DNA of 31,985 bases from contig JBEKHI010000069.1 of NCBI GenBank assembly GCA_050012355.1, positions 1 through 31,985 of the forward strand. Direction: 5' to 3'. This stretch comes from JBEKHI01 sp050012355. Lineage in GTDB: Bacteria > Actinomycetota > Actinomycetes > Streptosporangiales > Streptosporangiaceae. A program made the position numbers and the translations under genes. Below, in pieces: positions 7,675 to 16,881 of this stretch. The notes under the pieces were generated by a model. The model saw nothing but the letters and a program-made list of their open reading frames with translations. It was not told the DNA's origin and did not search any database. Each line of letters opens with the position of its first letter. The first letter of the stretch is position 1.

Positions 7675-8825
7675 CAGCCCGAGACGCTCGACCACTGCTG
7701 AGCCACAACGTTCTCCGCCGCGGTCTGCTGCGCGATCGTCGGAAGCTGAAGCGGGGTGGACGGCGCCGCGGGCAGCGCCGCGTACGCGGTCTTGTCCACG
7801 GTGCCATTGCTGATCAGCGTGCTCAGCTCGATCGGGCGCGCCTCACCCTCCAGCCACAGGTTCTGGCCGGTGACCGAGTAGAGGTACTCCTCCCATAGCC
7901 GGGCAGCGGCCGGGTCCGGAGCGTACTTGCTGATCGCCTGGTCGTAGTAGCCCGCGTAGGCGGCGTCGGACGGGATCACGATCTTGAAGGTCTTCACGCT
8001 CGACTGCACCTCGGAGGCGAGCAGGTAGTCCCACCAGATCAGGAGCGGGGTCTGGCCGCTTTCCACGGTGGACGCGCTCCCGGTGACCGGCACGAAGTTC
8101 CCGGCCTGGTCCAGCTTCTTGAAGAAGGCGACGCCCGGGGCGATGTTGGACAGCGAGCCGCCGTTGGCCAGCGCCGCCGCGTACACCGCCGCGAACGCGG
8201 CACCCGCCTCGGTCGGGTTGCCGTTCATCGCGACCTCGTTCTTGTACTCCGGCTTGAGGAGGTCCGCGAAGGAGGTCGGGCAGACCTTCACCTTGGCCGT
8301 GTCGCACCCGATGGCGACGTAGCCGCCGTAGTCGGCGTAGTAGTCGCCGTTGGCCGCCTTGGCCGACGCCGGGATGTCGGACCAGCTCTGCACCTCGTAG
8401 GGGGCCCAGTCGCCGTCCGCCTCGCCCTTGGCGGCGAACGCGGTGCCCACGTCCACCACGTCGGGAGCCCGGGACTGATTCTTGAGCTGAGCAATCGCGT
8501 TCAGCTCGTCCTGGCTGGTGCCGTCCGGGTTCTCATCGGTTATCTTGATGCCGTACTTGGCAGTGAAGTCCTTCATGATGGTGCCGTAGTTAGCCCAGTC
8601 GTCGGGCAGCGTGATGACGTTGAGCTGGCCCTCGGCCTTGGCGGCCTTAACCAGGCCGCTCATCCCGCCAAACGCGGCCAGCGAGGTCGCCGACGCGGCG
8701 GTGGACTCGCTTACCCCGCCTGAACTGGCGCTTGTAGTGGTGGCACCGGAACTGCCGCAGCCGGCCGCGAGCAGGACAGTCACCGCCGCGGCGCCCGCGA
8801 CAGCGATCGCCTTGGTTGCGCGCAA
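7674..8825 (-). CDS. Extracellular solute-binding lipoprotein of the phosphonate-type importer
   Basis: Substrate-binding protein anchored as a lipoprotein, 383 aa. The signal peptide ends in the lipobox LLAAGC (Cys 23), followed by a Ser/Thr/Gly-rich linker. The body is a family 1 binding protein of the iron/2-aminoethylphosphonate class (LPDDWANYG, APDVVDVG, GYVAIGCD, NPTEAGAAF). The start is TTG 8825, supported by GAGGAG 6 nt upstream; no better start exists. First gene of a four-gene operon (binding protein, two permeases, ATPase). Two copies of the 12-bp operator found at the catabolic genes lie 21 bp and 107 bp upstream, which links it to phosphonate uptake. Confidence 0.88.
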   Translation of the reverse strand: MRATKAIAVAGAAAVTVLLAAGCGSSGATTTSASSGGVSESTAASATSLAAFGGMSGLVKAAKAEGQLNVITLPDDWANYGTIMKDFTAKYGIKITDENPDGTSQDELNAIAQLKNQSRAPDVVDVGTAFAAKGEADGDWAPYEVQSWSDIPASAKAANGDYYADYGGYVAIGCDTAKVKVCPTSFADLLKPEYKNEVAMNGNPTEAGAAFAAVYAAALANGGSLSNIAPGVAFFKKLDQAGNFVPVTGSASTVESGQTPLLIWWDYLLASEVQSSVKTFKIVIPSDAAYAGYYDQAISKYAPDPAAARLWEEYLYSVTGQNLWLEGEARPIELSTLISNGTVDKTAYAALPAAPSTPLQLPTIAQQTAAENVVAQQWSSVSG

Positions 8826-8845
8826 GGTTAACTCCTCTAGATAGC

Positions 8846-8857
8846 TTGGCTAGACAA
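8846..8857. promoter_or_regulatory. Putative GntR operator O1, upstream of importer operon
   Basis: TTGGCTAGACAA, an imperfect inverted repeat (TTG-N6-CAA). With its flank it reads TTGGCTAGACAAGTT and differs at one base from the site at 19547 (TTGGCTATACAAGTT). It lies 21-32 bp upstream of the TTG start of the binding-protein gene, between the ribosome site and the likely promoter. Related TTG/TGG-N6-CAA/CCA palindromes are bound by HutC-subfamily GntR regulators such as PhnF. Binding is inferred. Confidence 0.7.
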
Positions 8858-8931
8858 GTTGAGATCCTGCCGGGCAGACGTGAACGTGTGATGACGTCCC
8901 GATGGCCACGGCTCAGCCATCCCATACCGAC

Positions 8932-8943
8932 TTGGCTAGCCAA
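8932..8943. promoter_or_regulatory. Putative GntR operator O2, perfect palindrome
   Basis: TTGGCTAGCCAA, a perfect 12-bp palindrome of the same pattern as O1, centred 86 bp further upstream of the importer operon. Two sites this far apart could support looping or could flank a distal promoter. It lies between the importer operon and the end of the broken methyltransferase gene; apart from O1 and O2 the 145-bp gap holds nothing else I recognise. Confidence 0.6.
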
Positions 8944-8970
8944 CCCCTGCGCGTCGCGGAGCGTCGGCGG

Positions 8971-9659
8971 TCAGGAGCGGCGGGCTACTCCGCCGAGGAG
9001 GGTGGGGGCACTCGTCGGACGAGCCCCCTCGCCTGCCGCGTGCCAGACCGCGGCGTCGGTGATGCCGGGCGGCACAAGTTCGAGGCCGGTGAACAGCTCC
9101 GGGACCGCGGTCCTGGTCTGCCGGTAGACACGCGGGCCACCCCGTTCGTTGTAGGCGTCGATGAAGTCCCCGTCGTCGTCGGGCACGTCGCCGTCACAGC
9201 CGACGGAGATGATCACGTAGGAGCCGGGCACGAGCTCCGCCGCGAATTCGGACACGATCCGGCGGGCCTCGGCGTGGTCTACGAAGTGCAGCACCGAGCC
9301 GAAGATCACGCAAGCCGGCTTGGAGAACCGGAACCCCGCGAGGCGAGCGGTGTCAATGATCCCCGCCACGTCACGCATGTCGCCCTGGAACGCTGTGACA
9401 CCGCCGTGTCCCTTGGCGAGCAGGACCTCCGAGTGCAGCACCGCGACCGGGTAGCCACGTAGCCGATCGCGTGGGTGAGGAACTTCTTGTTCTCCATCGC
9501 GAGCTCGGCTACGTCGGGCCGCTGCTTCCTGATCGCCTCGGCGGCCACCCGGTCCGCCTCGTAATTGTCCTTGCCGCCAAGCCAGTAGTCGTAGATCCGG
9601 GCGATACTCGGCTTGGTCATGTCAAAGGACGTCACGACCGACAATGGTAACGGGTTCAC
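8971..9659 (-). pseudogene. SAM-dependent methyltransferase (Methyltransf_19/DUF574 type), internally deleted
   Basis: Remains of an actinobacterial methyltransferase, normally about 265 aa. The first frame, from GTG 9659 (overlapping the phospholipase stop as GTGA), gives the family start with IARIYDYWLGGKDNYEADR and runs to FLTHAIGYVA. The reading then has to change frame near 9450, after which YPVAVLHSEVLLA, the ACVIFGSVLHFV core and a family-like C-terminus follow down to 8971. The missing piece is the FLDIGTGLP SAM-binding motif and its acidic loop, about 45 residues. GGCTAC occurs twice, 2 bp apart, at the join. A protein without this motif cannot bind SAM, so the gene is inactive unless the gap is an assembly error. 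Confidence 0.75.
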
Positions 9660-12502
9660 TGCTCCGGTATTGGCTCGTTAACCGCCGGTACTTCCGGCCG
9701 GGGATTGCTGAAGACCTCCGCCTGCGCGGCGAGCAGGCCGGCCTCGGCCGCGGCGAGGCTAATCGCGTCGTTGTGCCGCGGCCAGTCGGCGGAGCGGCCG
9801 GAGAACCTCAGCGCCTGGGTGAAGTCACCGCACGTCGCACGGCGCCAGGCGGAGATGTTCGGCTCCCGCACGCCGAACCTAGTCTCGATGATCCTGATCA
9901 GCGAGGTATGGTCCAGCGTCCCCGAGTAGACGTTTCCGCCAGCGGTCCACGGCGAGATCAGCGTGCACGGGACCCGGAAGCCAAGCCCGATCGGCAGGCC
10001 CTCGACGTACTCGCCGGCCGTCCCCGCCGGGGCGGTCGGCGGCACCACATGGTCGAAGTACCCGTCGTTCTCGTCGTAGGTGAGGATGAACAGCGTCTTG
10101 CGCCACAGGTCCTCGTTCGAGGCGATCGCGTCCAGCTTCTGCGCGATGTACTCGGCGCCCGCCGCCGGCATGTAGTCCGGGTGCTCGGTCTGGGCCGAGG
10201 GTGCGACCAGCCAGGACACCTGTGGTAGTCGTCCGGCCCGCGCGTCGGCCTCGAACCAGCCGGCCGGGCGCGTCTGCATGCCACGCTGCCACAGCGGCGA
10301 ACTGGTGCTGGCCTGGTCGAACTGGGTGAACCACTCGAGGGCGTTGTCGTCGTAGTTGTCCTCCTCCTGGTACACCTGCCAGGAGATCCCCGCCGCCTCG
10401 AGTCGCTCCGGGTAGGTGGTCCAGCTGAGGTTCACCGCCTCATCGTTGCTGATCACCGGTCCGCCGCCGGTGCCGTTGGGATCGATCATCCCGGTCCACA
10501 TGTAGAGCCGGTTCGGATCGGTCGAGGACAGCACCGAGCAGTGGTAGTTATCGCACAGTGTGAACGCCTTGGCCAGTGCCCAGTGGAACGGGATGTCGTC
10601 CTGGGTGTAGTACCCCATCGTGAAGTCGGTCTTCGCGGCGACCCAGTCGTCCATCGCGCCGTTGTCCCAGGCCTGATGCTGCGTCGCCCAGCCGTGGTCC
10701 AGGCTCGTGACGACCTGAGCGGCCGTCGTCTTGGTGTCGAGGTGGAACGGGGTCAGGTAACCATCCGCGCGGCTCGAGTCCGGCTGGTAGAAGACGCTCT
10801 TGCCGGAGGGAAGCTTGATCGCGGTCGGGTCACGGAAGCCGCGCACTCCGGGCATGGTGCCGAAGTAGTGATCGAAGCTGCGATTCTCCTGCATGAGGAT
10901 CACGATGTGCTCGATGTCTGCGAGTTTTCCTCTGATTCCTGTGGGTGTAGCGGCGATCGCCTTTCTGAGGCTGGCTGGGAGCACTCCGGCGGCGGCGATG
11001 CCGGACAGGGCCGTGGCTGTCGTGAGGACGCTTCTACGGCTGACCGCCGGGGTGGGTGCGGCGTGGCTGGCGTCCCGCATGTCTGCCGAACGCGGTGCGC
11101 CATCCCCACCGCACCCGCCTGAGACCGGAGCCGGACTGGCATTACCCTCGGAGACCAGAGCGGGACGGCGGTGGCGGCGGACTCGGGCTAGCTGCCACAC
11201 GAGGGCGACGGCTAGCAGGAGCACCACTAGACCCATCATCACCGTCAAACCAATCCACCTCAGCGGCGTCCCCTGTCCCGCTGCTGTCGCCGCGCTCGCG
11301 GTTACCACCTTCGGGCCGTACTCGCTCAGGCGGTTCTTGCTGTTATCGGCTACCCAGATGTGGCCTGCGGAGTCGATCGCGATGCCTTCGGGGGATTCTA
11401 GGTTCTGCGCTGTTCCTAGGCCGAACTCGGTTATGAAGGTGCCTGCTGGGGTGTACTCGGAGACTAGGTTGTAGTCGGTTTGGGTTACGTAGATGTTGCC
11501 GTTGGTGGCGACGGCTATGCCGCCGGGGTCGCCGAAGGAGCCGTAGGCGGACTGGGTGGATTCCTCGGCTAGCAGGCGGGTGCCGGATGGGCTGTACTCG
11601 TAAATGCCGTTGCCGTAGGTGTAGCTCGCGCTGGATATCCAGATGTTGCCGTTCGGTGCGACCGCGACGCCGGTTGGGGTGGGGACGCTGATCTCGCCGA
11701 TGTGGGTGCCCGCAGTGGTGAACTCGTCGATGCGGCTGTTGCCAAAGTCCGCTACGTACACCGTGCCGCCGGATACGGCGACCGCCTCCGGGCTGTTCAG
11801 CTCGGAGCTGCCGAACGTCGAGAGCAACGTCCCGCTGGCGGAGAACTCCGCGATCGCGTTGGCCCCGGTGTCAGCGACCCAGATGTCTCCGCCGGCGACC
11901 GCGATCCCCTCCGGATGGTCGAGCTTGCCCTGACCGAATTCCTTGACCAGGCGTCCCGCCTGAGTGAACTCGGCGATCCGGTCACGGCCGGTATCGGACG
12001 CCAGCACGTCGCCGCTCGAACTCACCGCGACACCGTACGGGCCGTCCAGCGGGCCCACGGAACGGTCGTATCGGGGGGCTGGCGAGACCGTGCCCTTGGT
12101 AACAGCGAACGGCGCCGGCCCGGCGTAGATGTCGTCGGTCACCTCGTTGGCCAGGTAGGCGTAGTAGGTGCCGATGCCGCCGACGCTAGAGGTAAGGAAC
12201 GTGACGCTGCCGCTGGTGCCGGACGCGGACTCGTAACCGGTCACGTAGCCAGATGATTGCGGCTGGTCGGCGGGGATGATCGCCACCACGTTGTACGGGC
12301 TCGCCTCGGACGCCGGCGCGCTGTAGGTAAAGGTGATGGCGGTCCCGTCCGGCGCGGACGAGACGGACGCGGTCAGTGTGGCGGTGTCCGCCGCTTGCGC
12401 GGGGCTCGTGACGCCCAGGGTGACAGCGAGGGGGATGACAACGGCCAGCGCGCCAAGCAGCGCGGCGATCACGCGGGACCTCATGTGCTGGACGGTAACC
12501 AT
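9656..12502 (-). CDS. NHL-repeat propeller fused to Tat-type phospholipase C/phosphoesterase
   Basis: A 948-aa exported protein made of two parts in one open frame. Residues 7-38 form a Sec signal peptide (cleavage after AQA). Residues about 145-395 hold five or six NHL-type repeats (GVAVSSSGDVLASDTGRDRI, GIAVAGGDIWVADTGANAI and so on), expected to fold as a beta-propeller. Residues 415-438 form a membrane span followed by a basic stop. From Met 475 the sequence looks like a fresh N-terminus with a twin-arginine signal (VSRRSVLTTATALSG), then the PF04185 phosphoesterase domain opening with IVILMQENRSFDHYFG and ending at 948. Enzymes of this family hydrolyse phospholipids or phosphate esters outside the cell. 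The second half could also start separately at ATG 11080. Its codon use in the propeller (11340-11640) is less GC-biased than elsewhere. Confidence 0.85.
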   Translation of the reverse strand: MVTVQHMRSRVIAALLGALAVVIPLAVTLGVTSPAQAADTATLTASVSSAPDGTAITFTYSAPASEASPYNVVAIIPADQPQSSGYVTGYESASGTSGSVTFLTSSVGGIGTYYAYLANEVTDDIYAGPAPFAVTKGTVSPAPRYDRSVGPLDGPYGVAVSSSGDVLASDTGRDRIAEFTQAGRLVKEFGQGKLDHPEGIAVAGGDIWVADTGANAIAEFSASGTLLSTFGSSELNSPEAVAVSGGTVYVADFGNSRIDEFTTAGTHIGEISVPTPTGVAVAPNGNIWISSASYTYGNGIYEYSPSGTRLLAEESTQSAYGSFGDPGGIAVATNGNIYVTQTDYNLVSEYTPAGTFITEFGLGTAQNLESPEGIAIDSAGHIWVADNSKNRLSEYGPKVVTASAATAAGQGTPLRWIGLTVMMGLVVLLLAVALVWQLARVRRHRRPALVSEGNASPAPVSGGCGGDGAPRSADMRDASHAAPTPAVSRRSVLTTATALSGIAAAGVLPASLRKAIAATPTGIRGKLADIEHIVILMQENRSFDHYFGTMPGVRGFRDPTAIKLPSGKSVFYQPDSSRADGYLTPFHLDTKTTAAQVVTSLDHGWATQHQAWDNGAMDDWVAAKTDFTMGYYTQDDIPFHWALAKAFTLCDNYHCSVLSSTDPNRLYMWTGMIDPNGTGGGPVISNDEAVNLSWTTYPERLEAAGISWQVYQEEDNYDDNALEWFTQFDQASTSSPLWQRGMQTRPAGWFEADARAGRLPQVSWLVAPSAQTEHPDYMPAAGAEYIAQKLDAIASNEDLWRKTLFILTYDENDGYFDHVVPPTAPAGTAGEYVEGLPIGLGFRVPCTLISPWTAGGNVYSGTLDHTSLIRIIETRFGVREPNISAWRRATCGDFTQALRFSGRSADWPRHNDAISLAAAEAGLLAAQAEVFSNPRPEVPAVNEPIPEQ

Positions 12503-12635
12503 GTCTGGTGGCGTGCGCAGCTCAATAAGGTGACGATCACGCGAATTGCGCCTTTCGCTGGCGGTGCCACCCGAGCATCACCGGACGTTCGATGCGGTGG
12601 CAGATGCCTTCTGATGCTTCTGGTAAGAATGGTTA

Positions 12636-13412
12636 GTGCCACGTATCGCGCTTCACGGTGCCCACAACCTCCGTGACCTCGGCGGAATCGCCACCAACTC
12701 CGGCCAGAAGCTGGTTTCCGACCAACTGATCCGCGGCGACTCGCTCAGCAAGCTGACCGACGCCGACGTGGACCTGCTGGGCATGCTGTCGCTGCGGACC
12801 GTGATCGACTTCCGCAGCCTGGCGGAGGTCGCCCGCCTGGGCCCCGACCGGCTGCCACCGGACGCGGAAGCCGCCGAGTTGCCGGTCAACGCCGCCGACC
12901 TTGACCAGTTCATCGGCCTCGTCGGCCACGTCGGCCGGCAGCGGGAACAGCTCGGTGATGGCAAGGCCGCGCAGTTCATGGAGCGGGTGAACCGTGACTT
13001 CGTCGCCAACGACACGCAGCGGGAGCAGTTCGCCCGGGCACTGCATCTGATCGCCGACGACGCCCGCCGACCGGTCCTGTACCACTGCACCGCGGGCAAG
13101 GACCGGACCGGCTGGATGACCGCGATCCTGCTCACCGCGCTCGACGTACCGCACGAGACGATCATGGCCGACTACCTGGCCACCAACGATTACGTGTGGC
13201 CCGCCTACGAAAAGCAGCTCCACCCGCTGGCCAGGCTCCATCAGATCGATTTGAACGTGTTCAAACCGCTGCTCGTCCAGGACCCGGCCTACCTAGACGC
13301 CGCCTTCGATGAGGTAGCCATCCGGTACGACAGCTTCGAGCACTTCCTCGCCGACGGTCTCGGTTTCAGCGCCGACGACAAGCAGCGGCTGCGCACCGCC
13401 CTGCTCGCCTGA
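12636..13412 (+). CDS. Tyrosine/serine protein phosphatase (DSP-like)
   Basis: Cytoplasmic phosphatase of the Y_phosphatase3 family, 258 aa. The N-terminal NLRDLGG block and the general-region VIDFRS are family marks, and the P-loop HC151TAGKDR157TG is intact, with Cys as nucleophile and Arg binding phosphate. The C-terminal helical part is normal. The start is GTG 12636; TAAGAA 6 nt before it may be a -10 of a leaderless transcript. Relatives act on phosphotyrosine or phosphoinositides (the M. tuberculosis PtpB group), but the substrate is not evident. It is divergent from the phospholipase fusion gene. Confidence 0.88.
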   Translation: MPRIALHGAHNLRDLGGIATNSGQKLVSDQLIRGDSLSKLTDADVDLLGMLSLRTVIDFRSLAEVARLGPDRLPPDAEAAELPVNAADLDQFIGLVGHVGRQREQLGDGKAAQFMERVNRDFVANDTQREQFARALHLIADDARRPVLYHCTAGKDRTGWMTAILLTALDVPHETIMADYLATNDYVWPAYEKQLHPLARLHQIDLNVFKPLLVQDPAYLDAAFDEVAIRYDSFEHFLADGLGFSADDKQRLRTALLA

Positions 13413-13584
13413 TCAGTCACCCGGACGGATGTCGCTGCTGGTGCTTGTGGTGCTCATGAACGCGGTCAAGCCGCCGGCCCGGGTGTGCCGTTGCTGGGCG
13501 GTGCGGCTCTGCTCAGGCTCTTTACTGGTCAGCGTCGCACCGCCCAGGAACGGTCCGCTGCCGCGCGCCCCGCTGATCAGCGAC

Positions 13585-14541
13585 TCAATCTCTCGGCAGC
13601 GTCCGAGGGAGCCCGAAGCGGGCGAGCAGCCCGTGGTCTCCGAAGCGAGTGATCGCGCCGATCTGCCGACCCCGAGGCGCGAGCACCATGAGGCTGCCGA
13701 CCCGCCAGATCGGTGCGGCCGGGTCGGGTAGGTAGTAGACCAGCGCGGGCTGGTTGTTGGCCCGGGTAGAGACAAGCTTGATCTCCTGGCCGCCCCAGAA
13801 CGGAAGCTGCCCCAGGAACCCGGCGATCGCCTCGGGTCCGCGGAACTCGGCGGGCTCGGGCGGCATGGTGAGCCTGGCGTCCTCGGTCAGCAAAGCCACC
13901 AGCCGATCGAGGTCGAAGTGCTCGAAGGCGTCCACGAAACGGCTGACGACCTCGGCCTCGGCCGGGGACTTCGGCAGCGGCACGTCACCGATATCCCGGT
14001 CGGAACGGAGGCCGGACCTAGCCCTGATGAGGGCGCTGTTGACGGCCGTCGCGCTGGTCCCGAGGATGCTGGCGACCTCGGCCGCTGGGAACCCGAGCAC
14101 GTCCCTGAGCACCAAGACCGCTCGCTGCTGCGGTGGCAGGTGCTGCAAGCCCGCCACGAACGACAGCGCGATCGACTCCCTCGCGTCGTACCTGGCCTCT
14201 GGTCCGGGAGCCACGTCGTCGAGCAGCAGATCCGGATAGGGCTCCAGCCACCATGGGTCGGGCAGGCTCGCGGCCTGCGGTCGGCGGGACTCACCGCGCA
14301 GGTAGTTGAGGCAGCGGTTGGTGGTGATCCGGTACAGCCAGGCTCGCAGCGAGCGGCCGTCGAACTGGCCGATCGCGCGCCACGCGGCCAAGAGCGCCTC
14401 CTGAAGCATGTCCTCCGCGTCGTGGAACGACCCGAGTATCCGGTAGCAGTGCGCGAGCAGCTCACCCCGGTAGGGCTCGACGAGTTCGCGGAATGCCTCG
14501 CCGTCGCCTGCCTGGGCACTGGCGAGTGTTGCCTCGGTCAT
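13585..14541 (-). CDS. ECF sigma factor with SnoaL-like C-terminal domain (SigG-like)
   Basis: RNA polymerase sigma factor of the extracytoplasmic-function class, 318 aa. Region 2 spans about residues 14-85 (AHCYRILGSFHDAEDMLQEA), region 4 about 125-180 (LPPQQRAVLVLRDVLGF with the helix VASILGTSATAVNSALIRAR). Residues 195-310 form a SnoaL-like domain (FVDAFEHFDLDRLVALL), as in the M. tuberculosis SigG/TIGR02960 group, where the tail is thought to control activity in place of an anti-sigma factor. The start ATG 14541 has GGAGG about 8 nt upstream. The gene is divergent from the MFS transporter, which is a natural target candidate. The 172 bp after it (13413-13584) hold nothing I recognise. Confidence 0.9.
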   Translation of the reverse strand: MTEATLASAQAGDGEAFRELVEPYRGELLAHCYRILGSFHDAEDMLQEALLAAWRAIGQFDGRSLRAWLYRITTNRCLNYLRGESRRPQAASLPDPWWLEPYPDLLLDDVAPGPEARYDARESIALSFVAGLQHLPPQQRAVLVLRDVLGFPAAEVASILGTSATAVNSALIRARSGLRSDRDIGDVPLPKSPAEAEVVSRFVDAFEHFDLDRLVALLTEDARLTMPPEPAEFRGPEAIAGFLGQLPFWGGQEIKLVSTRANNQPALVYYLPDPAAPIWRVGSLMVLAPRGRQIGAITRFGDHGLLARFGLPRTLPRD

Positions 14542-14625
14542 GGATAACGCCTCCCAGTACATGCAACACCGCCAGCGCCGCGAATTCATCGGTGACTCGC
14601 CGGCCAGGCCGGGGCTTCAACCGGT

Positions 14626-16068
14626 GTGATTCCCACACAGACACATCGTTGGCGAGCGTTCTCGCTGCTCGCTGTGACGTACTTCATGACGGCCGTCGAC
14701 CTGACGATCGTCAACGTCGCACTGCCCACCATCGGCATCAAGCTGCGTTTCCCCGAATCCGACTTGCAATGGGTGGTGACCGCCTATGCGCTCACCTTCG
14801 GCGGGTTCCTGCTGCTCGGGGGCAGGGCGGCCGACCTGCTCGGCCGCAGGCGCCTGTTCATGATCGGGCTGGCGATCTTCGCCGGAGCCTCGCTAGCCTG
14901 CGCGCTGGCTACCGGTGACACGTTCCTGATCATCATGCGCGGCGTCCAGGGCCTGGGCGCCGCCGTGGTGCTGCCTGCGGCGCTGTCCATCGTGATGAAT
15001 ATGTTCGGCGAGGGCGCCGAGCGCAACAAGGCGCTGGGCTTGTGGGGCGGGATCGGAGCCAGCGGCGCCACCGTCGGGCTACTGGCCGGAGGCTTCCTCA
15101 CCAGGTACGCGGGCTGGCAGTACATCTTCTACCTGAACGTCGTCATCGGCGGGATCGCCTTGCTGCTCGCCCGGCGGGTGGTGCCGGAAAGCCGACTGCG
15201 CGGCGTGCCGCGACGCTACGATCCGTTCGGCGCTATCACCATTACCGGCGCCCTGGTGCTACTGGTTTACGCGATCTCGCGGGCGCCCGCCGTGGGGTGG
15301 ACAGCGAGCAGCACCCTAGCGCTGCTGGCGGCGTCCGCGGTCATGCTGATCGCCTTCCCCGTCATCGAGACCAGGACCGAGGCGCCGTTGCTGCCGCTGC
15401 GCCTATTCCGGCTCAGGACCCTGACCGGATCGAACGCGGTCGGTTTCCTGCTCGGGGCCAGCTTCTACAGCTACATCTTTATCGGCACCCTCTACATGCA
15501 GCAGGTGCTCGGGTACTCGGCCCTCAAGTGCGGCTTCGCCTGGCTGGCCACCTCGGTCACCGCGATCGCGCTGGCCGGACCAGCCCAGCTCCTCGTCACC
15601 CGGGTCTCGGCCAAGCTCGTCATCGCCGTCGGCATGACCCTGGTCGGTGCCGGGATCCTGTGGGCGACCCAGGTTCCGGCCGACGGGCACTTCTGGGCCA
15701 ACCTCGCCGGTCCGCTCTTCTTGGCCGGCGCTGTCACCTGGGCGTTCATCCCGGTGTCGATCGGGGCGCTGACCGGCGTCACCGAGCGAGACGCCGGGGT
15801 CGCCTCCGGGCTCATCGACACGTCCCAGCAACTCGGCGGCGCGCTCGGCATAGCCATCGCCTCGACGGTGGCGGAAGCGCACTCTCGCGTCCTCCTCGGC
15901 CAAGGTCATTCCGCAGCCGTGGCGCTCACCGGCGGCTTCCACTGGGCGCTATGGATCGGCGGGCTCACCGCGCTGGCCGCCGTCCCCGTCGGCCTCGTGC
16001 TCATCCGCCGCGCCGAACTCACCCAAGCCGCTCCGCCACTAGAGGCCGCGGCGACTGCCAATATCTAG
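14626..16068 (+). CDS. MFS drug exporter, DHA2 (EmrB/QacA) family
   Basis: Inner-membrane proton antiporter, 480 aa, with about 14 membrane spans. The first span carries DLTIVNVALPTI, a mark of the DHA2 family, and motif A reads GGRAADLLGRRRL between spans 2 and 3. Family members export drugs, dyes or secondary metabolites. The start is GTG 14626, 84 bp from the divergent ECF sigma gene, and no clear ribosome site precedes it. The SDR gene follows after 9 bp, so the two are likely one operon possibly controlled by the ECF factor. Confidence 0.9.
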   Translation: MIPTQTHRWRAFSLLAVTYFMTAVDLTIVNVALPTIGIKLRFPESDLQWVVTAYALTFGGFLLLGGRAADLLGRRRLFMIGLAIFAGASLACALATGDTFLIIMRGVQGLGAAVVLPAALSIVMNMFGEGAERNKALGLWGGIGASGATVGLLAGGFLTRYAGWQYIFYLNVVIGGIALLLARRVVPESRLRGVPRRYDPFGAITITGALVLLVYAISRAPAVGWTASSTLALLAASAVMLIAFPVIETRTEAPLLPLRLFRLRTLTGSNAVGFLLGASFYSYIFIGTLYMQQVLGYSALKCGFAWLATSVTAIALAGPAQLLVTRVSAKLVIAVGMTLVGAGILWATQVPADGHFWANLAGPLFLAGAVTWAFIPVSIGALTGVTERDAGVASGLIDTSQQLGGALGIAIASTVAEAHSRVLLGQGHSAAVALTGGFHWALWIGGLTALAAVPVGLVLIRRAELTQAAPPLEAAATANI

Positions 16069-16077
16069 GAGGTTCCC

Positions 16078-16815
16078 ATGCCCACCATCGACATCTCCGG
16101 CGCCACCGCGCTGGTGACCGGCGCCAGCCGCGGCTTCGGCCGCGCCATCGCCACATCACTCACTCAGGCCGGCGCCCAGGTCATCGGAGTCGCCCGTGAC
16201 AAGGACCAGCTCAAGCTGGTGAGCACCGAGCTCGGCGACTCGTTCATCCCGGTCACCGCCGACGCGGCCGCTCCGGTAACGGCCGGCCAGCTCATCGACG
16301 CCTACCGCCCCACCATCCTGGTGCTGAACGCCGGTGCCGCTCCGCTATGCCGCCCGCTTCACCAGCACACCTGGCAGACCTTCAGCCAGAACTGGGATGT
16401 CGACACCCAGCATGTCTTCCGCTGGGTCCGGGAAGCGCTGCTAACCCCGCTCGACCCCGGCAGCACCGTCATCACGCTCTCCAGCGGCGCCGCGTTGCGT
16501 GGTTCGCCGTTGTCGGGTGGTTACGCCGGGGCCAAGGCCGCCATCAGGTTCATCACCGCCTACGCCGCAGAAGAATCCGAGCGGGCCGGTCTCGGCATCA
16601 CATTCCGCACGGTGCTCCCCCAGCTGACCCCCGCCACCGCGCTGGGATCGGCCGCCGTCGCCGCCTACGCCGCCCGCCAGGGAACCGACGCGCCAACCGG
16701 CCCTGCCCTCACCGTCGAACAAGTCGCCACCGCGGTCACCGCCCTGATCACCGATCAAGCCCACGACCAGCTCGCTTACCTCCTCACCCCGGCAGGGCTC
16801 ACGCCCGCGCCGTGA
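16078..16815 (+). CDS. SDR family oxidoreductase
   Basis: NAD(P)-dependent short-chain dehydrogenase/reductase, 245 aa. The cofactor motif TGASRGFG lies at residues 14-21, NAG at about 89-91 (LVLNAGA), the catalytic Ser in LSSGAAL and the active-site YAGAK (Y-x-x-x-K). A good ribosome site (AGGAGG) precedes the ATG by 5 nt. It follows the exporter by 9 bp. Substrate unknown; the pairing with an exporter suggests a detoxification or metabolite-modifying role, which is inference. Confidence 0.9.
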   Translation: MPTIDISGATALVTGASRGFGRAIATSLTQAGAQVIGVARDKDQLKLVSTELGDSFIPVTADAAAPVTAGQLIDAYRPTILVLNAGAAPLCRPLHQHTWQTFSQNWDVDTQHVFRWVREALLTPLDPGSTVITLSSGAALRGSPLSGGYAGAKAAIRFITAYAAEESERAGLGITFRTVLPQLTPATALGSAAVAAYAARQGTDAPTGPALTVEQVATAVTALITDQAHDQLAYLLTPAGLTPAP

Positions 16816-16881
16816 AGGCATCCAGCGCGGCATGCATCTGCGGTTTGCGGGCATGCTCTCCGATACATCAGGAGGTGGTGT

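Noticed and set aside
6206..7807. A 533-codon minus-strand frame across both permeases
   Set aside because: Only its last third is the real permease 2; the rest is an out-of-frame shadow of permease 1.
15042..16199. A 385-codon plus-strand frame
   Set aside because: Out-of-frame shadow of the MFS and SDR genes, rich in Arg/His/Pro.
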